Shown here piece by piece: positions 20,990-27,331 of a stretch of 27,331 nt of DNA. Below the pieces are notes generated by a model. The model worked only from the letters and a program-made list of their open reading frames with translations. It did no database searches and had not been told where the DNA came from. Numbering within the stretch: the stretch's first letter is position 1; each line of letters opens with the position of its first letter. This DNA is from a virus. The stretch is taken from IMG/VR virus record IMGVR_UViG_3300031250_000121, positions 1 through 27,331 of that record; one strand, written 5' to 3'. Both the position numbers and the translations under genes were made by a program.

Positions 20990-23134
20990 CTAACGCAACG
21001 CCGCCTCTCCGAAATCCTGATAGAGCTCACGCATGGCTCGATATTCGGGGCCTGTCTGATAGGCGCCGAGCCACATCGCGTCCTCGGTCGAAATCCTCTC
21101 GTTGTTGTCGATCCTCGCCTCCAGCTCGAGCGCGCGGCGGAAACGCTGCTGCTTGGTCTCGGGCAGCTGCGTGACGCGTGGCGACGGCGCCATGGGCGCG
21201 ACGCTCGCCAAATCCTGCTCGATCTCGGTGAGCGTCGCGCGCTGCTCTTGCGTCTGCGGCGCGGGCGCGGGCTGCTCGATCGCCGCTCGGGCGGCTTCCA
21301 GTGCGGGCGTTGTGTGTGTCTCCGAGGGGCGCGGGAACTCGACCAGCTTGCCGGCCTCGAGGGCCTTCTTGCGCACGACAACATCGACGAAATAGCGGCT
21401 GTGAAACTGCTTCATATCGGCGCGCAAGATGTCGCCGCCTTCCTTCATGTGGCGCTCACGCGCGGCGCGCGCTTCGGCGACAGCGGCTGCAGGATCGACG
21501 CCCGCCAGTTCTGGGCAAATCGCCTCGCCGACATATTCGGCGCCGTCTGCCGAGAACAGCCAGGCGTGGCCCATGTCCTCCGGGTCCATGCGCACGAAGA
21601 CGCGCGTCTCTGGGTCCACAGTGGGCGTGAGGTAATAGGAGCCGTCGACGCGCACGCCCTTCTTAGTGACGACGCGAATTCCATCGCCGCCGGCAGCCGG
21701 CGCCAGCAGCAGATCGAGCGCGCGGACGTCGTCTATGCGCTTCACCGCCCCCGCGAAGCTCGCGGCCATCTGGAACGGCGTGGCGCCGCCGATGCCGGAG
21801 TGCGGACGCTGCGCATAGCGGCCTGCGAACCAATCGTCGCAATAGCTCTGCAGCTCCTTAGAGGTCAGCTCGACGCAGAAGGCGCCCGCGTCATCCTGGC
21901 CGAGACGCGCCGAGAAGGCTCTACGCTCCTCGATCACCTTGCGGTCCTTGACGCTGTGGCCGATGAAGCCCGGCAACAGCGGGCAGAGATCGCGCTGGAA
22001 TGTGCCGACGGCGCGCTCGATATGGCCCTTCTGTTCAGGAGAGAAGGGCGCGGACAGCTCGACCTCGATCTCCAGCGCCTTGAACAGGCGTTGCGTCGAT
22101 TTCGCGGTGAAGTCGGAGCCATTGTCCGTCTTCACGCGCTCCGGCACGCCCCAAGCAAGAATGGCGCGGCGCATCAGCAGCGCGACGGCCTCGGCGCGTG
22201 GCGTGCGGCTCACATAGACGATGAGGCGACGCGAGAAAATGTCGACGCAGAGATAGACGGAATGACGGCCGTCGACGCAGAGCGCGTCGGCCGGCGAGGC
22301 GTCGATCATCCACAGCTCGTTCAACCTATCGACGGCGTGCGAATTCGTGCCGGAGAGGCGATATTTGCTCTTATAGGCGTCCGGATTGGTGATCTTGGTG
22401 AGGAGAACCTTGTCCTCATCCTCGATCCGCGCGCGCATGCGCTGCACCGTGCGCAGCGAGACCCCCACATCGGGGAACTTGTCCTCGATCAATTTGAGTA
22501 GATGATCGGCCGAAAGATGCGGCTGCTTGGCTATCGCGGCGGTGAGGAACGCGCGCACCTGACCCTCTCCGCCGCGATTCAACGCGCCTCTACCCCTACG
22601 CGCGGCGCCGCGATCGACGCCGAGCCCTGAAATTCCTTGGACGCGCTTGGTCGAGCGCCAGCGGGCCAGCGTGCGCTGCGACAGCTTCGGCACGGCGGCG
22701 CGCACGCCGGGCTCCACCTCTATGCGGCCGAGATTGTAGAGCGCCGCGAATGTGCGATCGGCCATGTTGCGCGAGAGCGTCGCGTTCCGCGCATAGAGAT
22801 CGGCGGCGGCGATGAGCGTGAGGCGCGCGTCGCGATTGTCGAGCGCGATGAGCGTGAGCCGCTTCTTGGCCTCCTCGATAGACGCAGCGGCGGCGTCCTC
22901 CGGCGCGAGGGCGACATCGCCGATGGCGCGCGCCGCATAGGCCGCGAGCGCCGCCGCCGGCAGCAGGTCGATCGAATATTCGAGGCCTCCGCCCCGGCCC
23001 TTGCGCAGACGGACCTTATCCGTGCGCTCGAGCCAGCCCTCGCGCTCGGCGTAGTCACGCCAGCCGCGCTCTGTCTCCGGCAAGCCGGGCAGAGAAAGGG
23101 CCGCGAGTTCGGGAGCGGAAAGCCAGTCGCGCAT
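20990..23134 (-). CDS. muA: Mu-type DDE transposase (MuA-like)
   Basis: 714 residues from MRDWLSAPELAALSLPGLPE. The N-terminal Mu-type DNA-binding domain occupies about 1-75 (WLSAPELA..SLPGLP....W..YA). A helical site-binding part (Ibeta/gamma-like) runs to about 245. The RNase H-like catalytic core has D278 (LWMIDAS), D337 (KTDNGSDF) and E373 (KGHIERAVGTF), followed by a beta-barrel and a C-terminal tail for B contact. It cuts and joins phage ends for integration and replicative transposition. The ATG shares one base with the ParB-like stop; an upstream in-frame extension lies inside the preceding gene. Confidence 0.95.
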   Translation of the reverse strand: MRDWLSAPELAALSLPGLPETERGWRDYAEREGWLERTDKVRLRKGRGGGLEYSIDLLPAAALAAYAARAIGDVALAPEDAAAASIEEAKKRLTLIALDNRDARLTLIAAADLYARNATLSRNMADRTFAALYNLGRIEVEPGVRAAVPKLSQRTLARWRSTKRVQGISGLGVDRGAARRGRGALNRGGEGQVRAFLTAAIAKQPHLSADHLLKLIEDKFPDVGVSLRTVQRMRARIEDEDKVLLTKITNPDAYKSKYRLSGTNSHAVDRLNELWMIDASPADALCVDGRHSVYLCVDIFSRRLIVYVSRTPRAEAVALLMRRAILAWGVPERVKTDNGSDFTAKSTQRLFKALEIEVELSAPFSPEQKGHIERAVGTFQRDLCPLLPGFIGHSVKDRKVIEERRAFSARLGQDDAGAFCVELTSKELQSYCDDWFAGRYAQRPHSGIGGATPFQMAASFAGAVKRIDDVRALDLLLAPAAGGDGIRVVTKKGVRVDGSYYLTPTVDPETRVFVRMDPEDMGHAWLFSADGAEYVGEAICPELAGVDPAAAVAEARAARERHMKEGGDILRADMKQFHSRYFVDVVVRKKALEAGKLVEFPRPSETHTTPALEAARAAIEQPAPAPQTQEQRATLTEIEQDLASVAPMAPSPRVTQLPETKQQRFRRALELEARIDNNERISTEDAMWLGAYQTGPEYRAMRELYQDFGEAALR

Positions 23135-23994
23135 CAGTCTGCCTGCGTTCCGGCGCGCTTCTTCGCCGACATCTCGGCGCCGATCATCTTCAGGAAGGCG
23201 ACCTTGGTGGGCTTGCTGGCCTTCTCCCAATTTTCGAGTAGAGCGGCGAGGATGCGCGCCTGTGGGTCGACGATCGTCGGCTTTGCGAGACCCGCGGCGA
23301 TCTTCGCCTGCACGACGCTCTTGGCCTCGCCGGATTTGATGTGTTGCGCGATATCGCGCTGCTGGCTATCGGGCAGCTCCGCGAGCTGGAACAGCTCGTT
23401 CTGGTTATTCTCGAGCGGCGTGCCGCGGATCGCGGCAATGGCGTCCTTGTCGAGCCGGCGGGCGAGCATGATCGCCTTCTGGATCGCGCTTTCGGAGTAG
23501 CCCGTGCGCTTGGCCGCGTCCTCGGTGAAGCGCTCGGAGAAATCCATTCGGAAAGATTCCGAACTGATCAGCTCCTTGAATTTCGTGCTCTTGCGGTCGC
23601 CGCCACGGCTATGCACGCGGCGCATTTCCTCATAGACGGATTTGCGCTCCAGCAGGAACAACGCGCGGTCGAGAGCGTTCAGCTCATTGCGTGCGATATT
23701 CTCGTCGATCTCAATGAGGCGCGCCTCCATCGCATCGACGTCGAGGACGCGCACATGCTGATCGACCGCCAGCTCTTTCCATCCGAGCAGTTGCACCGCT
23801 GCGGTCCGATGGCCTCCGACGATCAGCACGTAAGGCAAGCCCGGTCCGTCGTCTTCGGACCTCTTGCGAACGAGAACGGGCTGCGACAAGCCGCGCTGCT
23901 CGATGGAGGCTGCGATCAGCTCGGCTTCATGCGGATCGACGGGCCGCAGCCGCTTGCTGACGTCTATGTCTTCGATCCGAATTGTCTCTGTCAT
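23134..23994 (-). CDS. ParB/Spo0J-like nuclease-fold protein
   Basis: 286 residues. The ParB N-terminal domain is clear: VSKRLRPVDPHEAELIAASI at about 13-32, QPVLVRKR, the YVLIVGGHRTAAVQLLGW motif (55-72; GGHR in place of GERR) and IEIDENIARNELNALDRALF. The second half (about 130-230) has an HTH stretch (FTEDAAKRTGYSESAIQKAI). True ParA is absent, so a role in plasmid-style partition is unlikely. It may be a DNA-binding regulator or CTP-dependent clamp in transposition or host takeover. ParB-like genes are known in this position in some alphaproteobacterial Mu-like phages. Ribosome site GAGG six bases upstream. Confidence 0.88.
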   Translation of the reverse strand: MTETIRIEDIDVSKRLRPVDPHEAELIAASIEQRGLSQPVLVRKRSEDDGPGLPYVLIVGGHRTAAVQLLGWKELAVDQHVRVLDVDAMEARLIEIDENIARNELNALDRALFLLERKSVYEEMRRVHSRGGDRKSTKFKELISSESFRMDFSERFTEDAAKRTGYSESAIQKAIMLARRLDKDAIAAIRGTPLENNQNELFQLAELPDSQQRDIAQHIKSGEAKSVVQAKIAAGLAKPTIVDPQARILAALLENWEKASKPTKVAFLKMIGAEMSAKKRAGTQAD

Positions 23995-24059
23995 TTCCGC
24001 CTCTGAAAAAGGGCTTCAGCCGAACTCGGGGGGCACTCGGACTCGGAGTTAACCAATCG

Positions 24060-24386
24060 TTAAGCTGCGGATGGCCGGGGGCTCGACGCGGAGGAGCCGC
24101 GCGGGATAGGCTCGGCGTGCGGCCGCGGGCGCGGCAGCGGCGTCTTGGAGATCAGCTTGCCGTCCCCGTCGAACCACTGCGGCCAAATCGTCGATGCCGG
24201 CACGCCGAGAAACTCGGCGACCGCCAGATTGGCGCGCGCATGTGGGGAGATCATCGCCCAATACATCGACTGCGGAGCGAGCCCGATGCTCCTGGCGATC
24301 GACGCCAGATTCGAGCCCTTCTTGCGCACAGCCGCGAGGATATCGGCGCGGTGCCAGCCTTCGGCCTGCAAATCCTTCGTCTCCAA
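24060..24386 (-). CDS. ner: Ner/Nlp-like transcriptional regulator
   Basis: 108 residues. Residues 1-75 match Mu Ner and bacterial SfsB/Nlp: GWHRADILAAVRKKGSNLAS, then IARSIGLAPQSMYWAM as the HTH, and AVAEFLGVPASTIWPQWFD as the closing signature. In Mu, Ner represses the early and repressor promoters soon after infection. The C-terminal 30 residues are Pro/Arg/Ser rich. It uses a TTG start with GGAG seven bases upstream. First gene of the early operon, 22 bases from operator O1. Confidence 0.88.
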   Translation of the reverse strand: METKDLQAEGWHRADILAAVRKKGSNLASIARSIGLAPQSMYWAMISPHARANLAVAEFLGVPASTIWPQWFDGDGKLISKTPLPRPRPHAEPIPRGSSASSPRPSAA

Positions 24387-24407
24387 TGCCCGACTCCGTC
24401 GGAGTGA

Positions 24408-24419
24408 ACCAACATTGGT
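24408..24419. promoter_or_regulatory. Immunity operator O1
   Basis: ACCAACATTGGT, a dyad with 5-bp arms (ACCAA/TTGGT). With flanks it matches the reverse complement of O2 over about 15 bases. It covers the predicted start point of the early transcript. Confidence 0.78.
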
Positions 24420-24420
24420 T

Positions 24421-24450
24421 GATATAGGACCCTGCTTGCCGCGAAGTCAA
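24421..24450 (-). promoter_or_regulatory. Early promoter (Pe-like), sigma70 type
   Basis: On the minus strand TTGACT (24450-24445) is separated by 18 bases from TATATC (24426-24421), close to the sigma70 consensus. Transcription would begin near 24414, inside O1, and run into ner, parB-like and A. O2 touches the -35 element, so bound repressor would block the promoter from both sides. Confidence 0.75.
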
Positions 24451-24461
24451 CCAATGTTGGT
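24450..24461. promoter_or_regulatory. Immunity operator O2
   Basis: ACCAATGTTGGT, the same dyad as O1 in the opposite sense. The starts of the two operators are 42 bases apart, about four DNA turns, so two dimers could sit on one face. It lies just before the repressor GTG and overlaps the early -35. Confidence 0.78.
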
Positions 24462-24470
24462 CGTTGTCCG

Positions 24471-25196
24471 GTGAAAAAGGCAGTGGACCCGCGATTGGTC
24501 GAATTCGGCGAGCGCATCACGGCGCTGACCGATCCGTTAGGAAGCATCGCAAAGGCGTCTAAGGAGCTGAAAATTCCGGCAAATACTCTGAGCCGCCTTC
24601 GGCGAGGAGAGAATGAGCCGACGCCCGGCGTCCTGTTGGCGCTCGCGGACGGGCTGCACGTCTCGATGGACTATCTGCTCGGCCTATCCGACGAGCCGCT
24701 GGCTCTCCCACCCAAGGTTGGTCGGCCGCAGGCCGATCCGCTCGCCTTTGAACGCGTACCAAGGTTGGACGTCCGGGCGGCTGCAGGAGCCGGCTCGATC
24801 AACCACATGTTCGCGATCGACGGCGAGCTGCCTTTCCCGCATTGGATGCTGCAGAAGCTCGCTCCTCCAGGTGCAAAGCTCTCGTTTCTCCGCGCCAAGG
24901 GCGACAGCATGGAGCCGACCATCGTCGACGGCGCGCTGCTGCTCGTTGCCGACAGCAATGGCGATCTACGCGTCCCGGATCGACCTCCGAAGCCGAAGAA
25001 CAGGTCGGATGTCCAGGATATCTACGTGTTCCTGCAGGGCGACGATCTGCGCGTGAAGCGGCTTCGCAAGTCGAAGCAGGGCGCGATCTTCATCATGAGC
25101 GACAATCCGGCCTATGAGCCGGAAGTGCTTTTGAAAGACGATTTGAAGCGGTTCAAACTCTGCGGCCGGGTGATATGGTGGGATAATCGGTTATGA
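24471..25196 (+). CDS. LexA/CI-like phage repressor (HTH + S24 peptidase)
   Basis: 241 residues. An N-terminal HTH (about 12-70: SIAKASKELKIPANTLSRLR followed by GE and VSMDYLLGLS) joins an S24 self-cleaving domain. Ser146 is in RAKGDSMEPT and Lys196 in LRVKRLRK. Probable cleavage is at Ala-Gly within VRAAAGAGS (101-109). RecA-stimulated autocleavage would make the prophage SOS-inducible, unlike the Mu c repressor. Read divergently from ner. It starts with GTG, and no convincing ribosome site is visible. Two more operator-like sites lie inside the gene. Its stop overlaps the next gene by four bases. Confidence 0.92.
   Translation: MKKAVDPRLVEFGERITALTDPLGSIAKASKELKIPANTLSRLRRGENEPTPGVLLALADGLHVSMDYLLGLSDEPLALPPKVGRPQADPLAFERVPRLDVRAAAGAGSINHMFAIDGELPFPHWMLQKLAPPGAKLSFLRAKGDSMEPTIVDGALLLVADSNGDLRVPDRPPKPKNRSDVQDIYVFLQGDDLRVKRLRKSKQGAIFIMSDNPAYEPEVLLKDDLKRFKLCGRVIWWDNRL
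24711..24769 (+). promoter_or_regulatory. Two operator-like sites inside the repressor gene
   Basis: CCAAGGTTGGTCG (24712-24724) differs from the O2 stretch CCAATGTTGGTCG by one base, and ACCAAGGTTGGA (24758-24769) differs from O2 by two. They fall in different codon phases, so a protein repeat does not explain them. Spacing is about 47 bases. They may be auxiliary repressor sites or a transposition enhancer like the Mu internal activating sequence. Confidence 0.42.
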
Positions 25197-25696
25197 CAAT
25201 CTCGACTCGCTCCCTCTTGATCCTCGGATTGATTATCGCTGTGCCGAGTTTCTCCGGCGCTGAAGATCGATCGCGTTGGAAAGCCGAGAAATTGGCTCCG
25301 ATCGAGCAGCGGCAATGGATAGCGGCGCTAAAAGCTCATCGGACGAGAGACGGCTCTACTGTGCTAGAGGCCCTTCGGTTTGTCGAACAAATGCGACCGA
25401 GGGCTTTCAAGATCGGCGCCTTCGACATCGGCTACAATGGAGCCTCCGGCTTGGCCGACAGCGTCGGGGTCGGCTACTACATCGGCCTAAAACGAGCCCC
25501 GGTCGACGAGTTCTCTGCGTATTTTCTGGTCAGGCGCGCCGATGGCAAAATTTCTCTCTCTCTCGTCAATAACGACAGCGGCTTTCAGACAGCTGCAGAG
25601 GCGATCGAAGGCGGCCGCGACGGGCTGCTGCGTTTCGTCGACGAAGAGTACGGACGCCATTGCCTCGATGCTCAAACGCGGCAGCCTATTTGTTAG
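25193..25696 (+). CDS. Exported protein of unknown function (lysogeny gene candidate)
   Basis: 167 residues with a signal peptide (MTISTRSLLILGLIIAVPSF, then SGA, cleavage about residue 23). The mature part has an RQWIAALKAH helix, VLEALRFVEQM, a Gly-rich FDIGYNGASGLADSVGVGYY turn and a C-terminal DGLLRFVDEEYGRHCL. No family is recognised. The ATG overlaps the repressor stop (ATGA), so it is co-transcribed with the repressor and expected to be made in the lysogen. It is lower in GC than the phage late genes, typical of an added cargo (moron) gene. Confidence 0.75.
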   Translation: MTISTRSLLILGLIIAVPSFSGAEDRSRWKAEKLAPIEQRQWIAALKAHRTRDGSTVLEALRFVEQMRPRAFKIGAFDIGYNGASGLADSVGVGYYIGLKRAPVDEFSAYFLVRRADGKISLSLVNNDSGFQTAAEAIEGGRDGLLRFVDEEYGRHCLDAQTRQPIC

Positions 25697-25922
25697 TGTC
25701 ATATTGCTCGCGATGCTAGCGACGAATGCTTTCGGCCAAAGCTGCTCCGGCTGCGGCTGTAAGGGCGGTCCCGGCTATCGCAACCCCGCTACCGGACACT
25801 GCGTCGGCTGGCGTGCTCTGGCCCGCCAGTGCGGCAATCCACCCGCGTCTCGCTGCCAATACGAGGGCGCCCCAAAGGCCACTGCCGGCGGAAAACCAGT
25901 TCCGAGTTCACAGGATCGGTAG
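25668..25922 (+). CDS. Small exported Cys-rich protein
   Basis: 84 residues. A signal peptide (MLKRGSLFVSVILLAMLATN, AFG) is followed by QSCSGCGCKGGPGYRNPATG, HCVGW, QCGNPP and SRCQYEG, six Cys in about 40 residues. This Cys/Gly pattern is found in small secreted proteins of Rhizobiales with no known role. The first 29 bases overlap the upstream gene in another frame, suggesting coupling. It is the last gene before the phage end. Confidence 0.7.
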   Translation: MLKRGSLFVSVILLAMLATNAFGQSCSGCGCKGGPGYRNPATGHCVGWRALARQCGNPPASRCQYEGAPKATAGGKPVPSSQDR

Positions 25923-26090
25923 ACTATGGCCCCGAGTCGATCACTGCCTAGAGTTCGTTGGGCTTCGCCTCGATTATCGTCGGCGCGCCGGCTGGCGCCC
26001 TCGGTTCCGAGTTCTGGCTGTCCGGCGATCGGTGCGCCCCCGAATATCAATGGTTTCGCTCGCCGGCGCGGCCCGATTGCCGCCGTCTCA

Positions 26091-26108
26091 GTGCCATTTG
26101 ATTTGTCG
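26091..26108 (-). repeat. Transposase end site, inner copy (L2-like)
   Basis: GTGCCATTTGATTTGTCG matches 26207-26224 at 16 of 18 positions in the same orientation, 116 bases apart. Counting from the terminus at 26229 it occupies nucleotides 122-139, near the Mu L2 position (111-132). Confidence 0.7.
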
Positions 26109-26206
26109 CGGCTCTTCGGCTCTCATGCAGCCCGCGTCGCCCGCAGTCGCCCGGTTTCTCTGGCGTTTTCCCATTTGTCCCCGGTCGATCCCACCTAATC
26201 CCGCCT

Positions 26207-26224
26207 GTGCCATATGATCTGTCG
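26207..26224 (-). repeat. Transposase end site, outer copy (L1-like)
   Basis: GTGCCATATGATCTGTCG, followed by TTTCA. Read on the phage strand, the end is 5'-TGAAA then the site at nucleotides 6-23. Mu L1 also begins at nucleotide 6, and Mu right end starts TGAAG. This fixes the likely phage/host junction at 26229/26230. Confidence 0.75.
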
Positions 26225-26229
26225 TTTCA

Positions 26230-26855
26230 CACTCGCCGCCACATCCGCCGGCCTGCGCTGGTCGCTCGCCGAATGGCGCCTGCTGAAAATCCCCCTGCCG
26301 CGCGCGACACGGCCGCGGATCGAATGTTTCGAGAGCGACGAGGGCGAGCGCTTCGCCTTCGACATAGACGTCGCCTTTCCGATCGTCGGCCATGTCGTGC
26401 ATTACAAGGGCTCGCTGACGGAGACGCCGCAGGACGCGCCGATCTTCGTCTATGACGGCGTCTGCGCCCTCTGCGACTGGACTGTTCGCTATGTCATCGC
26501 GCATGAGATCACGCCGTCGATCCGCTTCGTCGCGATACAGTCCGAGGAAGGGCGCGCGCTGGCGCGAGAAGCCGATATCGACCCGGAGGCGCCCGAGAGC
26601 TTCCTCTTTATCGAGAACGGCCGCCTGATGAAGGATTCCGAGGCGCTGTTCGCGCTCGGCCGCCAGTTGCGCGGGCCCGCGCGCGCCGCCCCTCTCGCGC
26701 GACTATTGCCGCGCTTCGTCGCCGATGCGCTCTATCGCCTCGTCGCGCGCAACCGCTATCGCTGGTTCGGTCGAAAAACTGCATGCGCTCTCCCCGAAGC
26801 CTCGCGAGCTAAGCCCTATGACCACGCATTTCCGATCGATCGTCGAGCCGATTGA
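26230..26855 (+). pseudogene. Host gene 3' fragment: DUF4166-like plus DCC (DUF393) domain, split by prophage
   Basis: The frame crosses the phage end and can start at an ATG inside phage DNA (26214), giving a 213-codon hybrid. Host residues begin LAATSAGLRWSLAEWRLLKI and run through FDIDVAFPIVGHVVHYKGSL, the C-terminal pattern of DUF4166. A DCC thiol-disulfide domain follows: IFVYDGVCALCDWTVRYVI with the D-G-V-C-x-x-C motif, RFVAIQSEEGRALA and a C-terminal RLVARNRYRWFGR. The start of DUF4166 and anything before it is absent here and should lie beyond the other prophage end. The hybrid may still make the DCC domain. Confidence 0.78.
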
Positions 26856-27331
26856 ACGATCTTCGTCTTCTGGGAATCGCACCGACCACGGATTGCGTCG
26901 CGCGCTAACATGCTACAAATGCGCATGAAACCACTCGTCCAACATAGCCGGAGGTGATGCGGGGCCAACGACTTGCGCATTCTGGCTCCCCGGGGCGGCG
27001 TCATGAACGGAGACGGCGCGCGAAGCCGGGACGCCGAAGCCGCCTCGCGCGAGAAAGCGGAGGCCGGCACGGAGCTACTGAGCGTCCGGGTGCGCGGATC
27101 ACGCGCGCCGCGCCGCGCCTCGCCCCACAAGCCATAGAGCGCCGTCGCGCCGGAGTGCAGGACCCGCTGATCCTGTGCGCGTGTCCCCCGCCTGGTTCGC
27201 GGCCGGCGTCTTCGCGGGGCTCCCCGTCGACTATGACGAGGGCGGCGCCCCGACTTTGGCGGGACGCCGCCCAGACGGCGTCCGCGTGCCGGTCGCCGGA
27301 ATGAGCAGGCGCGCGTGAGCAAGTGTCGCTG
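26856..27331. other. Host flank, no recognised gene
   Basis: 476 bases. Several open frames of about 100-170 codons exist on both strands but consist mostly of Arg/Pro/Ser/Ala, as expected from GC-rich non-coding sequence. No ribosome site plus recognisable protein, RNA gene or clear terminator was found. A degraded gene is possible. Confidence 0.5.

Larger units (their letters stand above)
1..26229 (-). mobile_element. Mu-like prophage, left-end (early) part through tail genes
   Basis: The gene content is that of a Mu-type transposable phage: DDE transposase A, AAA+ protein B, Ner-like regulator, GemA, Mor/C activator, DUF3486/terminase/DUF935 portal, gpF, gpI, gpT, gp36, gpG and gp37. All are on the minus strand in the canonical order. 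The right boundary is placed after the CA at 26228-26229. That gives a 5'-TGAAA terminus with a candidate transposase site at nucleotides 6-23, and beyond it the sequence encodes the interior of a host protein. An end two bases further (26231, 5'-TGTGAAA) is also possible. The other phage end and its target duplication are outside the window. Confidence 0.93.
25923..26229. other. Phage left-end region, non-coding
   Basis: About 300 bases between the last phage gene and the phage terminus. I see no convincing gene. It holds two direct 18-bp repeats given separately, and a weaker inverted look-alike CGAATATCAATGG at 26041-26053. In Mu the corresponding end carries three transposase sites within about 180 bases. 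Confidence 0.65.

Noticed and set aside
21316-21324. Half copies of the late operator (TGTCTCC) inside the transposase and terminase genes
   Set aside because: Only one arm is present and each lies in coding sequence; expected by chance.
21248-22501. A 417-codon plus-strand open frame
   Set aside because: It is the antisense of the transposase catalytic region, with no ribosome site and no recognisable domain.
24049-24063. TTAAC-N5-GTTAA dyad between ner and the parB-like gene as a third operator
   Set aside because: Only one half (AACCAAT) resembles the immunity operators, and it overlaps the ner stop codon; too weak alone.
26816-27322. A 168-codon minus-strand open frame in the host flank
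   Set aside because: It is Arg/Pro/Ser rich with no recognisable motif and overlaps the end of the DCC-domain gene; probably not coding.
1-27331. CRISPR array, insertion sequence or anti-CRISPR-type locus
   Set aside because: No regularly spaced repeats were seen, and the only transposase is the phage A protein. Small unknown genes could encode defence inhibitors, but nothing in the sequence shows it.

Overview
The window is most of a Mu-like (transposable) prophage in a GC-rich, probably alphaproteobacterial, chromosome. Apart from a short rightward repressor block, all phage genes read on the minus strand. The phage's early (left) end therefore lies at the right of the window. The prophage ends near 26229, where it interrupts a host gene, and its tail region runs off the left edge at base 1. 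The host assignment rests only on base composition and general resemblance, so the genus is not fixed.

From right to left: 26230-27331 is host DNA, carrying the 3' part of a gene with DUF4166-like and DCC (DUF393) domains. 25923-26229 is the phage terminus, with two copies of an 18-bp candidate transposase-binding site. 24471-25922 (+) holds a LexA-like S24 repressor and two small exported proteins. 24387-24470 is the immunity region: a sigma70-like early promoter flanked by two ACCAAYRTTGGT operators. 24386 to 12370 (-) is the early/middle operon: Ner-like regulator, ParB-like protein, transposase A, target activator B, a DnaA-domain-IV-like protein, DUF3164, GemA, a winged-helix protein, an exported PLD nuclease, many small proteins, and finally a Mor/C-type activator. 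Most of these genes overlap by 1 to 8 bases.

The late region starts at 12253. First comes lysis (CHAP-like endolysin, holin, spanin-like protein, exported Cys protein), then packaging (DUF2730, VpaChn25_0724 family, DUF3486 small terminase, an MT-A70 methyltransferase, large terminase), then portal and gpF-like head protein. After a 216-base gap come protease/scaffold, decoration protein, major head protein, FluMu_N protein, a tRNA-Met(CAU), gp36, gpG and gp37.

The main regulatory observation is that the only two clear non-coding breaks in the late region (upstream of endolysin and upstream of protease) each carry the same dyad, GGAGACAGYTGTCTCC. These are probably the activator sites of the two late promoters, equivalent to Mu Plys and PI. 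Other unusual points are the tRNA gene with an adjacent 11-bp hairpin inside the capsid gene cluster, a DUF5131 gene reduced by internal deletion to its two ends, a probable PBECR nuclease domain on the head morphogenesis protein, and a possible intrinsic terminator facing the wrong way between A and B.
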